A stretch of DNA of 64,000 bases from CAZTDU01 sp050248795 (GTDB taxonomy: Bacteria; Pseudomonadota; Gammaproteobacteria; Burkholderiales; SG8-39): contig JBFWRS010000004.1 in the NCBI GenBank assembly GCA_050248795.1, forward strand, positions 1 through 64,000. Direction: 5' to 3'. Position 1 is the first letter of the stretch. Each line of letters opens with the position of its first letter. This document shows positions 22,092 to 31,373 of the stretch, in pieces. The position numbers and the translations under genes were made by a program. The notes under the pieces are model-generated. The model was not told the DNA's origin. It saw only the letters and a list, made by a program, of their open reading frames with translations, and searched no databases.

Positions 22092-22715
22092 TCAGTCCGG
22101 CAGCAGTTCGCACAGGATCGCCAGCCGCACCAGTTCGGCGAGCGATCGGGTCTGCATCTTCTCCATGACCTTGGCGCGGTGGACTTCCACTGTGCGCGTC
22201 GACAGCCCCAGGCGCGTCGCCGCGACCTTGTTCGGCTTGCCTTCGGCGATCAGCAGCATGACTTCGCGCTCGCGCGGCGTCAGCGCCGCGAATCGCCGCT
22301 CGGCCTCGGCGCGGCCCAGGCCAGCCGCGGCAGGCGTCTCGACCGAACGCTCCAGCGCGCGGTGCACCGCGTCCAGCAGCACCTGGTCGTTGAAGGGCTT
22401 CTCGATGAAGTCGCTTGCCCCGGCCTTCATCGCGCGCACCGCCATGGCGACGTCGCCGTGGCCGGTGATGATGATGGTGGGCAGGGCGACGTTCCGCGCG
22501 CGCAGCGCGTCCTGCAGTTCCAGCCCGCTCATGCCCGGCATGCGCACGTCGGCGATCAGGCACTGGTGCGGCGCGGGGGACCAGGCGGCGAGGAACTCCG
22601 TCGCGCTGGCGTGGGCGCGCGAGGCGAGCCCGACCGAGCGCAGCAGCATCGACAGCGATTCGCGGATCGGCGCCTCGTCGTCGACGATGTGCACCAGTGG
22701 TTCAGGCTTCTGCAT
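22092..22715 (-). CDS. FixJ-type LuxR-family response regulator
   Basis: A 207-residue regulator starting at ATG 22715 (MQKPEPLVHIVDDEAP); a longer frame upstream is inside the kinase gene. The receiver domain has HIVDDE, the phosphoacceptor in CLIADVRMPGMSG near residue 53, TGHGDV and the Lys of IEKPF. The C-terminal helix-turn-helix LTPREREVMLLIAEGKPNKV and STRTVEVHRAKVMEKM (about residues 140-195) is of the FixJ/NarL class. It overlaps the kinase gene by 14 bases. Four FixJ-like boxes lie upstream of the kinase gene, so this protein probably controls its own operon and the divergent genes. Confidence 0.92.
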   Translation of the reverse strand: MQKPEPLVHIVDDEAPIRESLSMLLRSVGLASRAHASATEFLAAWSPAPHQCLIADVRMPGMSGLELQDALRARNVALPTIIITGHGDVAMAVRAMKAGASDFIEKPFNDQVLLDAVHRALERSVETPAAAGLGRAEAERRFAALTPREREVMLLIAEGKPNKVAATRLGLSTRTVEVHRAKVMEKMQTRSLAELVRLAILCELLPD

Positions 22716-24714
22716 GCTCCTGCTCCTCGACGACCGGCAGGGTGAGGTGGAAGGTCGCGCCGTCGGCTTGCGCGGTGGCCCACAAGCGACCGCCATGGGC
22801 ATCCATGATCGAGCGGCTGAGGGACAGGCCGATGCCGATGCCGTCGGCCTTCGTGGTGTAGAAGGGCTCGAACACCTTGTCCAGCGCGCCTTCTGCGATG
22901 CCGGGCCCGGTGTCGTGTACCGCGATCTCGATCATGCGGCCGCCATCGGCGAGCGCCGTGGACAGCGTGACGCGGCGGGTGCCTGAATCGGCCTGGTGGA
23001 TCGACTCGGAGGCGTTGCGCACCAGGTTCAGCAGCACCTGCTGCACCTGGATCGGGTCTGCCAGCACCTTCGGCAGCCCGGTTACCGGCGCCCAGCACAG
23101 CTCGACACCGTACTGGCGCGCTTCCGGGCCGGCGAGGCGCAGCACGTCCGTGACCAGCGCGTTGACGTCGACGCCGGCGTGCTCGCCCTCGTCGCCGCGC
23201 ACGAAACCGCGCATCTTGCGCACGATCTCGCCCGCGCGCTGGGCCTCGGACGCCACGCGCTGCATCGCGTCCAGCGTTTCGGCGGGCTGGACGCTGCCGG
23301 ATCGCAGCATGCGGATGCAGGCCGACGCATAGTTCGAGATCGCGGTGAGCGGCTGGTTGATCTCGTGCGCGATCGCGCTCGCCATCTCGCCCATCGACGA
23401 TACCCGCGACACGTGCGCAAGCTGCTGCAGGTGCTGGCGCGACTGCTCCTCGGCGCGGCGGCGGGCGGTGACATCGCGCCCGACCAGGATGATGCAGTCG
23501 CACCGCCCTTGCGCATCCAGCACGGCGCGCGCCGACCACGCCAGCCAGCGCCAGCCCTGTGGCGTCATCACGCGCGCTTCGCCCGCGGCGGTGTAGGGCG
23601 GGCGCGCGACCGCGTCCAGCGCCTCGCACATCGCTGCGCCGTCTTCCTCGTGCACCTCGAACGCCTCGGTCAGCGGCCTGCCCAGCATCTCGCCGTCGGT
23701 CTTGCCGAAAAACGCGTAGTGCGACGGGCTTGCATAAAGCACATGCCGCGTGCGGCCACAGATCCTGGCGACCAGGTCGGTCTGGTTGTCCACCAGCAGG
23801 CGGTACTTCTCCTCGCTTTCGCGCAGCCTCGCTTCGGCCGCGCCGCGCTCGCGGCGCGATGCGGCGAACAGCAGCGCGGTGGCCGACAGCACGGCGAGGA
23901 ACAGGTACAGGCTGGCGATGTTTTCCATGTCCACGTCGGCCGAAATCGCGCGGCCGGCGAACGGTCCTTCGCCCATGCGATGGCAGGCGATCGCGGTGAT
24001 GCCCGCAATCAGCAGCACGGTCGCGGTCTGGCGCACGCCGAAGCTGTAGGCGGCCCACACGGCGATCGGGAACAGCGCGTAGGGCAGCGAATCGACGCGC
24101 ATCAGCGGCCCGAGCATGGCGCCGAACACCGCGAGCGACGTTGCAAGCGTGACCCCGTAGAGGATCGCTTCCTTCCCGGGCAGCACCGGCTCCGCGCTGC
24201 GCGCCCGTGCCCAGGTGAGCGCAGCGGGAACGACGAGGAGGATGCCCACCACCTCGCCCAGCGTCGCGAATTCGGCGAAGCCGACCGTCTGCGCGGTGAT
24301 CGCGCCTTCTCGCCAGTACTCCGCCACGAGCGAGCGAGCCGCATTGATGGCCGGCGATACGGTGGCGCCGACGCCTGCCAGCAGCAGCACGTCCTGCACG
24401 CGCTGCAGCGCGGGGTCGAACCGCACCAGCCGCACCAGCAGCCACCAGGTCAGAGCGAGTTGCGCGGTAGTGAGCGCCGCGTCCGCGACCGCGAGCAGGG
24501 GCGCCTTGCCGCCGAGCAGCGCGCAGGCCAGCGCGCCCAGTGCGATGCCGGGCAGAACGCGCGCACCGAACAGCAGCAACGCCGCGATGCCGACCGCGCT
24601 GGCGAACCAGACGATCGCGGCGCCGTGCAGCGTAAGCGCGCCTACGGCGGCCTCGGACGCGAGCGCGTAGGCCGCGGCGACCAGCAGGTTCAGCAATATG
24701 GGCGGGCGCTGCAT
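22702..24714 (-). CDS. MASE1-PAS sensor histidine kinase
   Basis: A 670-residue kinase if read from ATG 24714 (MQRPPILLNLL); ATG 24744 would add 10 residues and is possible. Residues about 5-300 are a MASE1-type membrane sensor with about eight hydrophobic helices. A PAS domain (about 320-440, LVDNQTDLVARICGRTRHVL) leads to HisKA with SSMGEMASAIAHEINQPLTA (H-box), and a HATPase with VLLNLVRNASESIHQ, DTGPGIA and GIGIGLSLSRSIMDAHGG. This is the FixL/ThcS-like HPK4 class pairing with FixJ regulators. No heme-ligand motif is recognised in the PAS domain, so the signal is unknown. Confidence 0.92.
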   Translation of the reverse strand: MQRPPILLNLLVAAAYALASEAAVGALTLHGAAIVWFASAVGIAALLLFGARVLPGIALGALACALLGGKAPLLAVADAALTTAQLALTWWLLVRLVRFDPALQRVQDVLLLAGVGATVSPAINAARSLVAEYWREGAITAQTVGFAEFATLGEVVGILLVVPAALTWARARSAEPVLPGKEAILYGVTLATSLAVFGAMLGPLMRVDSLPYALFPIAVWAAYSFGVRQTATVLLIAGITAIACHRMGEGPFAGRAISADVDMENIASLYLFLAVLSATALLFAASRRERGAAEARLRESEEKYRLLVDNQTDLVARICGRTRHVLYASPSHYAFFGKTDGEMLGRPLTEAFEVHEEDGAAMCEALDAVARPPYTAAGEARVMTPQGWRWLAWSARAVLDAQGRCDCIILVGRDVTARRRAEEQSRQHLQQLAHVSRVSSMGEMASAIAHEINQPLTAISNYASACIRMLRSGSVQPAETLDAMQRVASEAQRAGEIVRKMRGFVRGDEGEHAGVDVNALVTDVLRLAGPEARQYGVELCWAPVTGLPKVLADPIQVQQVLLNLVRNASESIHQADSGTRRVTLSTALADGGRMIEIAVHDTGPGIAEGALDKVFEPFYTTKADGIGIGLSLSRSIMDAHGGRLWATAQADGATFHLTLPVVEEQEHAEA

Positions 24715-24748
24715 GCGCGCAACGTACCAGCAAAGCACCGCCACCGCA

Positions 24749-24809
24749 GTAGGTAGTGCTACGTAGCGTCCGCGCGGGACTAGGTAGTTTCCGCGGCCGA
24801 TCCACGTAG
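24749..24809. promoter_or_regulatory. Array of four FixJ-like boxes
   Basis: Four octamers ending in GTAG lie in the same direction: GTAGGTAG (24749), CTACGTAG (24759), CTAGGTAG (24780) and CCACGTAG (24802). Their starts are 10, 21 and 22 bases apart, so all face nearly the same side of the helix. The FixJ class I site is GTAMGTAG. The array lies between the divergent kinase gene and the gene at 24855. Confidence 0.6.
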
Positions 24810-24854
24810 CAGGGCGTATTTGCCGCGACGCCGGCGCCGATCATCATCCGGGCC

Positions 24855-25499
24855 ATGGAAACGAAGGACGACACCACGAACGCGGCGGCAGCGCAGGTGA
24901 ATGCGCTGGCGGCGCGAGCCGCCGAGCACGGCCGCAGCTTCATGCTGGCGGTTTCGCCGGCCGCGCTTACCCGCGTCATGGTGGCTGCGTTCCGCGCCGA
25001 TGCGCGTGCCTGGCGCAGCGCCCACGTGTTCCTCGCCGATACGCGCTTCGATGCCTGCGGCTGCGGCGAGGAGGAGGCGCACCGCCTGCTGCGCGAGCTG
25101 CCGGTGCCGCGCAGCAGGCTGTACCTCGACACCGCAGACATCGCGTGCCCGGTGCGTGGCGCAGCCGCGTTCGAGCAGCGCCTGCGCGCGTTCTTCGGGC
25201 TCGCGGTGGGCGACCTGCCGCTGTTCGACGCGGTGCTGCTGCACATCGATTCTCCCGGCGAGGCGGCGCGGCTGCAGGGCGGCGCCGGTGCGCTCGACGA
25301 CACCATGCGCATCGCGGTTCCCGGCCGGCGTTCCGCCGGCGCCGCGCCGTACGTGACGCTCAGCCCGGCGGTGATCCGCTACGCGCGCAGCGTGGTGGTG
25401 ACCACCTGCGGCGGCCACACCGTGCTGCGCAGCCCGATGCGCGGCGGCCTGCCCGCGGGCATCTTCGCCGGCCCCAACGTGACGCTGCATGCCGCCTGA
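24855..25499 (+). CDS. 6-phosphogluconolactonase-fold protein, probably degenerate
   Basis: A 214-residue protein whose segments follow the 6-phosphogluconolactonase/glucosamine-6-phosphate isomerase fold in order: AHVFLADTRF in place of the VFWADERCVP-type strand, EEEAHRLLRELPVP, FEQRLRAFFG, then LPLFDAVLLHIDSPGEAARL where active lactonases read FDLVLLGMGPDGHTASL, and a late VTLSPAVIRYARSVVVTTCG. The GxDGHTAS motif has become HIDSPGEAA, so the catalytic His is absent. A non-catalytic sugar-phosphate sensor is one possibility. It is the first gene downstream of the FixJ-like boxes and is followed 34 bases later by an ECF sigma gene, probably on the same transcript. Confidence 0.6.
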   Translation: METKDDTTNAAAAQVNALAARAAEHGRSFMLAVSPAALTRVMVAAFRADARAWRSAHVFLADTRFDACGCGEEEAHRLLRELPVPRSRLYLDTADIACPVRGAAAFEQRLRAFFGLAVGDLPLFDAVLLHIDSPGEAARLQGGAGALDDTMRIAVPGRRSAGAAPYVTLSPAVIRYARSVVVTTCGGHTVLRSPMRGGLPAGIFAGPNVTLHAA

Positions 25500-25533
25500 A
25501 CCTCGCAAATCATCCCCTCAAAGGAAACCGCAC

Positions 25534-26070
25534 ATGACCACCACCCTGGATTCCGCCGAGCTGGCGCAGCACCGCAAGCAACTCTTTCTCTACGCGCTGC
25601 GCGCGGTGTCGGACCGGGCGCTCGCCGAGGACCTGGTGCAGGACACCTTCGTCGCCGCATTGAGCTCCGACGTGCCGTTCCGCGGCGAAAGCTCCCTGCG
25701 CACGTGGCTGATCGGGATCCTGCGCCACAAGATCATGGATGCCTACCGTGCGCGCGGCCGCGCGATGGATAGCCTGGACGCGCCGCTGTCGGCGGACGAC
25801 GCCGGCGCCAGCGCGGTCGATGCGATTCCGGCGGAGAACGCCGACCCCGCGCAGCACCTGGAGCACAAGCGCCTGTGGGAATTGTTCGGCCGGCTGCTGC
25901 GGCACATGCCGGCGCGCACCGCCGAATCATTCGTCGGTGCGGACCTGGGCGGCGAGAGCACCGACGAACTCTGCGACAGGCTCGCGGTCAGCCGCGGACG
26001 CCTCGCGGTGATGCGGCATCGCGCGCGCAGCGTGCTGCGCGAAGGCTTCTCGCAGGCCGCCGCGGCCTAG
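25534..26070 (+). CDS. ECF-type RNA polymerase sigma factor
   Basis: A 178-residue sigma factor starting at ATG 25534 with AAAGGAAA a few bases before. Region 2 runs from about residue 12 to 75 (LAEDLVQDTFVAAL, FRGESSLRTWLIGILRHKIM), with the -10-binding helix typical of ECF factors; region 4 (about 120-175, TDELCDRLAVSRGRLAVMRH) carries the helix-turn-helix for the -35. Region 3 is absent, as expected. No anti-sigma factor follows: the next gene is an MFS transporter 64 bases on. Partner genes may be elsewhere, or control may be transcriptional through the FixJ-like boxes upstream. Confidence 0.88.
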   Translation: MTTTLDSAELAQHRKQLFLYALRAVSDRALAEDLVQDTFVAALSSDVPFRGESSLRTWLIGILRHKIMDAYRARGRAMDSLDAPLSADDAGASAVDAIPAENADPAQHLEHKRLWELFGRLLRHMPARTAESFVGADLGGESTDELCDRLAVSRGRLAVMRHRARSVLREGFSQAAAA

Positions 26071-26134
26071 GGTCTGTTTCGCGCCGCCGGCGCGCGTGTG
26101 CGGGCCGCGGGGGCTATAGTGCAGCGCCCCCGCC

Positions 26135-27412
26135 ATGCCGCCAGTTCCGACCGATTCGAGCAACTATCGCAGGCAGCGCGCCGTCGCGTATTCGCTCGGC
26201 GCTGCTGCCTTCGTGCTGGCGTTCTTCCATCGCGTCGCACCTGGCGCGATCGCCGCCGACCTGCGCGACACCTTCAGCGCCAGCGCGACCATGCTGGGCT
26301 TCATCGCCGCGCTGTATTTCTACCCTTACGCGGCGATGCAACTGCCCTCCGGCATCCTCGCCGATTCCGTGGGGCCGCGGCGCCTGTTCTGCGGCGGCCT
26401 GATCGTCGCCGGCGCGGGCTCGCTGTTGTTCGGTTACGCGCCGGATGCGCTGTGGCTGCTGGTCGGCCGCGGCCTGGTGGGACTCGGCGTCGCGGTGGCG
26501 TTCGTGTCGGTGCTGAAGCTGATCGCAAACTGGTTCGGCGAGCACGAGTTCGGTACCTGGGTCGGCATGCTGATGCTGCTAGGCAACCTGGGCGGCGTGC
26601 TCGGCGTCGCGCCGCTGGCGTGGGCTACCCGGCACGTGTCCTGGCGCGACGTTTTCGGCGGCATCGGCCTGGTGTCGCTCGCGCTCGCGCTGTGCATCTG
26701 GCTGTGGGTGCGGGATTCGCCGCATGCATCCGTGCCGGCGAGATCGGTGCAGCGCGCCGGCTGGTGGGAGAGCCTGTCCAGCGTTGCCGGCAACCGCGAT
26801 ACCTGGCCGGTGTTCCTGATCCACTTCACGCTGATCGGCACCTACCTGGCGTTCGCCGGCCTGTGGGCGGTGCCCTACCTGACGCAGGGCCAGGGCATGA
26901 CGCTGACCGATGCGACGCTGCACGTCACTGCGATGATCCTCGCCTTCGCGGCGGCGGCGTTCGCCACCGGCGCGCTGTCGGACCGCATGCGCAAGCGCCT
27001 GCCATTGCTGCGCGGGCTGTCGGTGCTGTATGTCGCCAGCTGGCTGCCCTGGGTGATGGGTTGGAAGCTGCCGGCCCTGGCTTCGTACGCGGTGTTCGTG
27101 GCGATGGGCCTGGGCATCGCCGGCGCCAGCCTGGCGTGGGCGCTGGCGAAGGAACTCAACCCGCCCGCGCTGTCCGGCACCGCGACCAGCCTGGTGAACA
27201 CCGGCGGCTTCATCGGCGCGGCGCTGTACCAGCCGCTCACCGGCTGGGTGCTCGACCTCAGCGGCGGTGCGCTGACGCCGGACGACTACCGCCGCGCCGC
27301 ACTGGTGCTGGCGCTGATCGCGCTGACGGGCCTGGTCGCCGCCTTCCGCATCCGAGAGACCGGCTGTCGCAATGCGTGGGCGGGGAGCGGGGGCCTGGCC
27401 AGCAGCAGGTGA
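26135..27412 (+). CDS. MFS transporter
   Basis: A 425-residue permease with 12 predicted membrane helices. The loop between helices 2 and 3 reads SGILADSVGPRRLFCGG, the MFS motif A form, and helix 4 has GRGLVGLGVAVAFVSV. The overall sequence resembles the anion/organic-acid symporter branch (GlpT/hexuronate/NarK-like) with AALYFYPYAAMQLP in helix 2. No ribosome binding site is obvious before ATG 26135. The final 127 bases overlap the end of the convergent methyltransferase gene, and the last 15-20 residues look like read-through extension rather than family sequence. Confidence 0.85.
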   Translation: MPPVPTDSSNYRRQRAVAYSLGAAAFVLAFFHRVAPGAIAADLRDTFSASATMLGFIAALYFYPYAAMQLPSGILADSVGPRRLFCGGLIVAGAGSLLFGYAPDALWLLVGRGLVGLGVAVAFVSVLKLIANWFGEHEFGTWVGMLMLLGNLGGVLGVAPLAWATRHVSWRDVFGGIGLVSLALALCIWLWVRDSPHASVPARSVQRAGWWESLSSVAGNRDTWPVFLIHFTLIGTYLAFAGLWAVPYLTQGQGMTLTDATLHVTAMILAFAAAAFATGALSDRMRKRLPLLRGLSVLYVASWLPWVMGWKLPALASYAVFVAMGLGIAGASLAWALAKELNPPALSGTATSLVNTGGFIGAALYQPLTGWVLDLSGGALTPDDYRRAALVLALIALTGLVAAFRIRETGCRNAWAGSGGLASSR

Positions 27413-28554
27413 ACGTCGCCCAGCGCGCGCTCGGCGAAGCCGGCCTCGCAGTAGCACAGGTAGAACTCCCACATGCGGATGAAGCGCTCCGGGTAGCCGA
27501 GGCCGCGCACCGCGTCCAGGTTGCGCAGGAAGTTGCGCCGCCAGTGCGCCAGCGTGGTCGCGTAGTGCGGGCCGATGTCCTCCAGGTCCAGCATGCGCAG
27601 CGGACTCGAGCGCGTGATGCTCTGCGCCATCGCGGTGATCGAAGGGATGCAGCTGCCGGGGAAGATGTAGCGCTGGATGAAGTCCACCGCGCGGCGGGCG
27701 GACTCGTAGCGCTGGTCGGCGATGGTGATCGCCTGCAGCAGCATCAGGCCGCCGGGGCGCAGCAGGCTCGCGCAGCGCGCGAAGTAGGTGTCGTAGTAAT
27801 CGTGGCCGACCGCCTCGATCATCTCGATCGACACCAGCTTGTTGTAGCTGCCACGCAGGTCGCGGTAGTCTTCCAGCAGCAGCGTGACGCGGCCGGACAG
27901 GCCGGCCGCGGCGACGCGCTCGGTGGCGAGTTCGTGCTGGCGGCGCGAGATGGTCGTCGTCGTCACGCGGCAGCCGTAGTGCCGCGCCGCGTGGATCGCC
28001 ATGCCGCCCCAGCCGGTGCCGATCTCCAGCAGGTGGTCGCCGGGGCCGAGGTCGAGCTTGCGGCAGATGGTGTCCAGCCGCACCGCCTGCGCCTCCTCGA
28101 GGCTCATGGCCGGATCCTCGAATATGGCGCTCGAATACATCATGCTCGGGTCGAGGAACAGCGCGAAGAACTCGTTGCCGAGGTCGTAGTGCGCGGCGAT
28201 GTTGCGCCGGCTGCCGCGCCGGCTGTTCGCGTTCAGCCAGTGCGTGAACCTGCGCAGCGGCGCGGCAAGCCGGGCAAAGCCGCCTTCCATGTCGTCCACC
28301 GCGTGCAGGTTGCGCACCAGGATGCGCATCAGCGTCGTCAGGTGGTCGGTGCTCCACCAGCCCTGCATGTAGGCTTCGCCGGCACCGATCGAGCCGCCGA
28401 GCGCGACCTCGCGGTAGAAGCGCGCATCGTGCACGTGCACGGTGGCGTGCAGGTCCGCGTCGGCCGCGCCGTGGCGTGTCGAGGTATCGCCGTCGACGAG
28501 CGTGATGGTGCCGTGGCGGAGCGTGGACAGGGTCTTGTGCAGCAGTGTCTTCAT
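27286..28554 (-). CDS. Cyclopropane-fatty-acid-synthase family methyltransferase
   Basis: A 422-residue SAM-dependent enzyme of the CFA synthase family acting on membrane phospholipid acyl chains. An N-terminal lipid-binding domain (residues about 1-110) contains GSIGAGEAYMQGWW; the catalytic domain has HYDLGNEFFALFLDPSMMYS, the SAM motif LLEIGTGWGGMAIHAA near residue 180, and SIEMIEAVGHDYYDTYF with the active-site Glu. The C-terminal WEFYLCYCEAGFAERALGDV is family-typical; about 35 further residues are an Arg/Ala/Ser-rich tail that overlaps the convergent MFS gene by 127 bases. Start ATG 28554, overlapping the DUF1365 gene by 4. Last gene of the lipid operon. Confidence 0.93.
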   Translation of the reverse strand: MKTLLHKTLSTLRHGTITLVDGDTSTRHGAADADLHATVHVHDARFYREVALGGSIGAGEAYMQGWWSTDHLTTLMRILVRNLHAVDDMEGGFARLAAPLRRFTHWLNANSRRGSRRNIAAHYDLGNEFFALFLDPSMMYSSAIFEDPAMSLEEAQAVRLDTICRKLDLGPGDHLLEIGTGWGGMAIHAARHYGCRVTTTTISRRQHELATERVAAAGLSGRVTLLLEDYRDLRGSYNKLVSIEMIEAVGHDYYDTYFARCASLLRPGGLMLLQAITIADQRYESARRAVDFIQRYIFPGSCIPSITAMAQSITRSSPLRMLDLEDIGPHYATTLAHWRRNFLRNLDAVRGLGYPERFIRMWEFYLCYCEAGFAERALGDVHLLLARPPLPAHALRQPVSRMRKAATRPVSAISASTSAARR

Positions 28555-29270
28555 GGGTGGGCGTAGAAAGGCGTGCGTTTGAGCCACAGGCGAAGCGCCT
28601 GCCAGTAGATCGCGCCGAGGACCTTCAGCGTCATCAGCGGATAGGTGACGAGGGTGGCGGCGAGGGCCGCGCCGCCGATCTCGCGGCGCTCCAGGCTCAG
28701 CGTAGCGTCGAACACGCGCTTGTCGTTGTCGATGTCTTCCATGTGCACCGAGAGCGTGCTGCCGGGCATGGAGAAGCGCCAGTCGTACTCGAGCTGCATC
28801 GGCAGGAAGGGCGAGACGTGGAAGCGCTTCGGAAAGCGGTAGCGCATCGCGCCGTCGAGCACGTAGGCGTGCCGCTCGCCCCATGGCGTGTTGGTGATCT
28901 CGGCGACGATGTTCGTCACGCGGCTGCCGGCGGCGTCGAAGCAGTAGTAGAAGCTCACCGGGTTGAACACGTGGCCGAACATGCGCAGGTGCGCGAGCAT
29001 GCGGATCGGTCCCCCAGGCCGCGTGCCGGTCTCGCGCTCGACCAGGTCGCGCACCGCGGTATCCAGCGGCACGCGCGCATCGCCCAGGTAGTCGGCGCGG
29101 CGAAACCATGCGAGCGCGGGCCGCGCCGCCGACCACAACCAGCGGCCGCTGAACACGCGCTCCAGCTCGCCCAGGTCCAGGTACGCCATGAACAGGCGGT
29201 ACTCGAAGGCGTGCGCACGCGGCGCGTGGCGCCGGTGCCTAAGCCGACCGTGATAGAGCGCGCTGTGCAT
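28551..29270 (-). CDS. DUF1365 protein
   Basis: A 239-residue protein of the DUF1365 family, found next to flavin amine oxidases and CFA-like methyltransferases in many proteobacteria. Visible family segments are the N-terminal LYHGRLRHRRHAPRAHAFEY, YLDLGELERVFSGRWLWS, FGHVFNPVSFYYCFD near residue 105, and a C-terminal membrane-associated helix LVTYPLMTLKVLGAIYWQAL. The biochemical role is unknown; conserved His and Asn/Pro residues suggest a lipid-modifying enzyme. It overlaps the amine oxidase gene by 32 bases and the methyltransferase gene by 4. Confidence 0.92.
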   Translation of the reverse strand: MHSALYHGRLRHRRHAPRAHAFEYRLFMAYLDLGELERVFSGRWLWSAARPALAWFRRADYLGDARVPLDTAVRDLVERETGTRPGGPIRMLAHLRMFGHVFNPVSFYYCFDAAGSRVTNIVAEITNTPWGERHAYVLDGAMRYRFPKRFHVSPFLPMQLEYDWRFSMPGSTLSVHMEDIDNDKRVFDATLSLERREIGGAALAATLVTYPLMTLKVLGAIYWQALRLWLKRTPFYAHP

Positions 29271-30512
29271 GGGATTCGCGTCGCTGGAAGTGCTTCACCG
29301 CCTCGAGCGCGCTGACGACGCCGTCCTCGTGAAAGCCGTTGCGCCAGTACGCGCCGCAGTAGTACGTGTGCCGCTCGCCGTTCAGCTCGCGCTGGCGCGC
29401 CTGCGCGGCGACGCCCGCCGGCGTGTACAGCGGGTGGTGGTAGGTAATGCGCCGGATCACTTTCGCCGGGTCGATGGCGTCGCTGCGGTTGAGCGTGACG
29501 AGGAACGGCTCGCGCGCGTCCAGCCCCTGCAGGATGTTCATATTGTAGGTCAAGGCGACGCGGCCGCCATCCTGCGGCAGCACGTGGTAGTTCCACGCCG
29601 CCCACGCCAGCTTCCTGCGCGGCATCAGCCGCGCATCGGTGTGCAGCACCGCGTCGTTGCGCTGGAACGGGATCGCGCCCAGCACCTCGCGTTCCTGCGG
29701 CGTCGGGTCGGCCAGCAGCGCCAGCGCCTGGTCGCTGTGGCAGGCGAGGAACGCGGCATCGAAACGCTCGGCGGCGGCGCCACGCGGCTTCACCATCACC
29801 ATGCCGGGCAGCCGCCGGATCGATTCCACCGGCGTGCGCAGCCGGATGCGGTGGCGGAACGGCGCGACCAGTTTCTCCACGTAGCGCGCCGAGCCGCCGC
29901 GCACCACGCGCCAGGTGGGCCGCGCGTCCACGCTCAGCATGCCGTGGTTGTGGAAGAAGCGCACGAAGAAGCGCGCGGGAAAGCGCTGCATGCTCTCCGG
30001 ATCGGTGGACCAGATCGCCGCGCCCATGGGCACGATGTAGTGCTCGACGAATCGCCTGCCGTAGCCGCCGGCACGCAGGTACTCGCCCAGGCTCAGGCCA
30101 TCGTCGCCTGCATCGAGCAGCGCCGGCGCCTCGCGGTTGAAGCGCAGGATGTCGCGCACCATGCCGATGAAGCCGGGACTGACGAGGTTGCGGCGCTGCG
30201 CGAACAGCGCATTGAGCGAGGTGCCGTTGTACTCGATACCGCTCGCTTCGTCGCGCACCGAGAAACTCATGCGGCTTGCCTGCGACGCGACGCCCAGTTC
30301 CGCCAGCAGGCGGATGAAGTTCGGGTAGGTGCGGTCGTTGAAGACGATGAAGCCGGTGTCGACCTGGTACTCGCGACCGTGCTGCTCTACGGCATGGGTG
30401 TGCGTGTGGCCGCCGACGTGCGCGCCGGCCTCGAACACGCTCACCTGGTGCTCGCGGTGCAGATGATAGGCGGCGACGTTGCCGGCGATGCCGGCGCCGA
30501 TGATGGCGATCC

Positions 30513-30516
<4 letters not shown>
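29239..30516 (-). CDS. FAD-dependent amine oxidase-like protein
   Basis: A 425-residue flavoprotein of the amine oxidase/phytoene desaturase fold, starting at GTG 30516 within the stop of the desaturase gene. The FAD motif is IAIIGAGIAGNVAAYHL with the acidic VFEAGAHVGGHTHTH following. The central NDRTYPNFIRLLAELGV segment and LVSPGFIGMVRDILRFN are typical of the NAD/FAD-binding proteins that accompany DUF1365 and CFA enzymes in singlet-oxygen and light-stress regulons. A desaturase or oxidase role on acyl chains is likely by context, as in furan fatty acid synthesis in Rhodobacter, but not shown. Confidence 0.9.
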
Positions 30517-31369
<853 letters not shown>

Positions 31370-31373
<4 letters not shown>

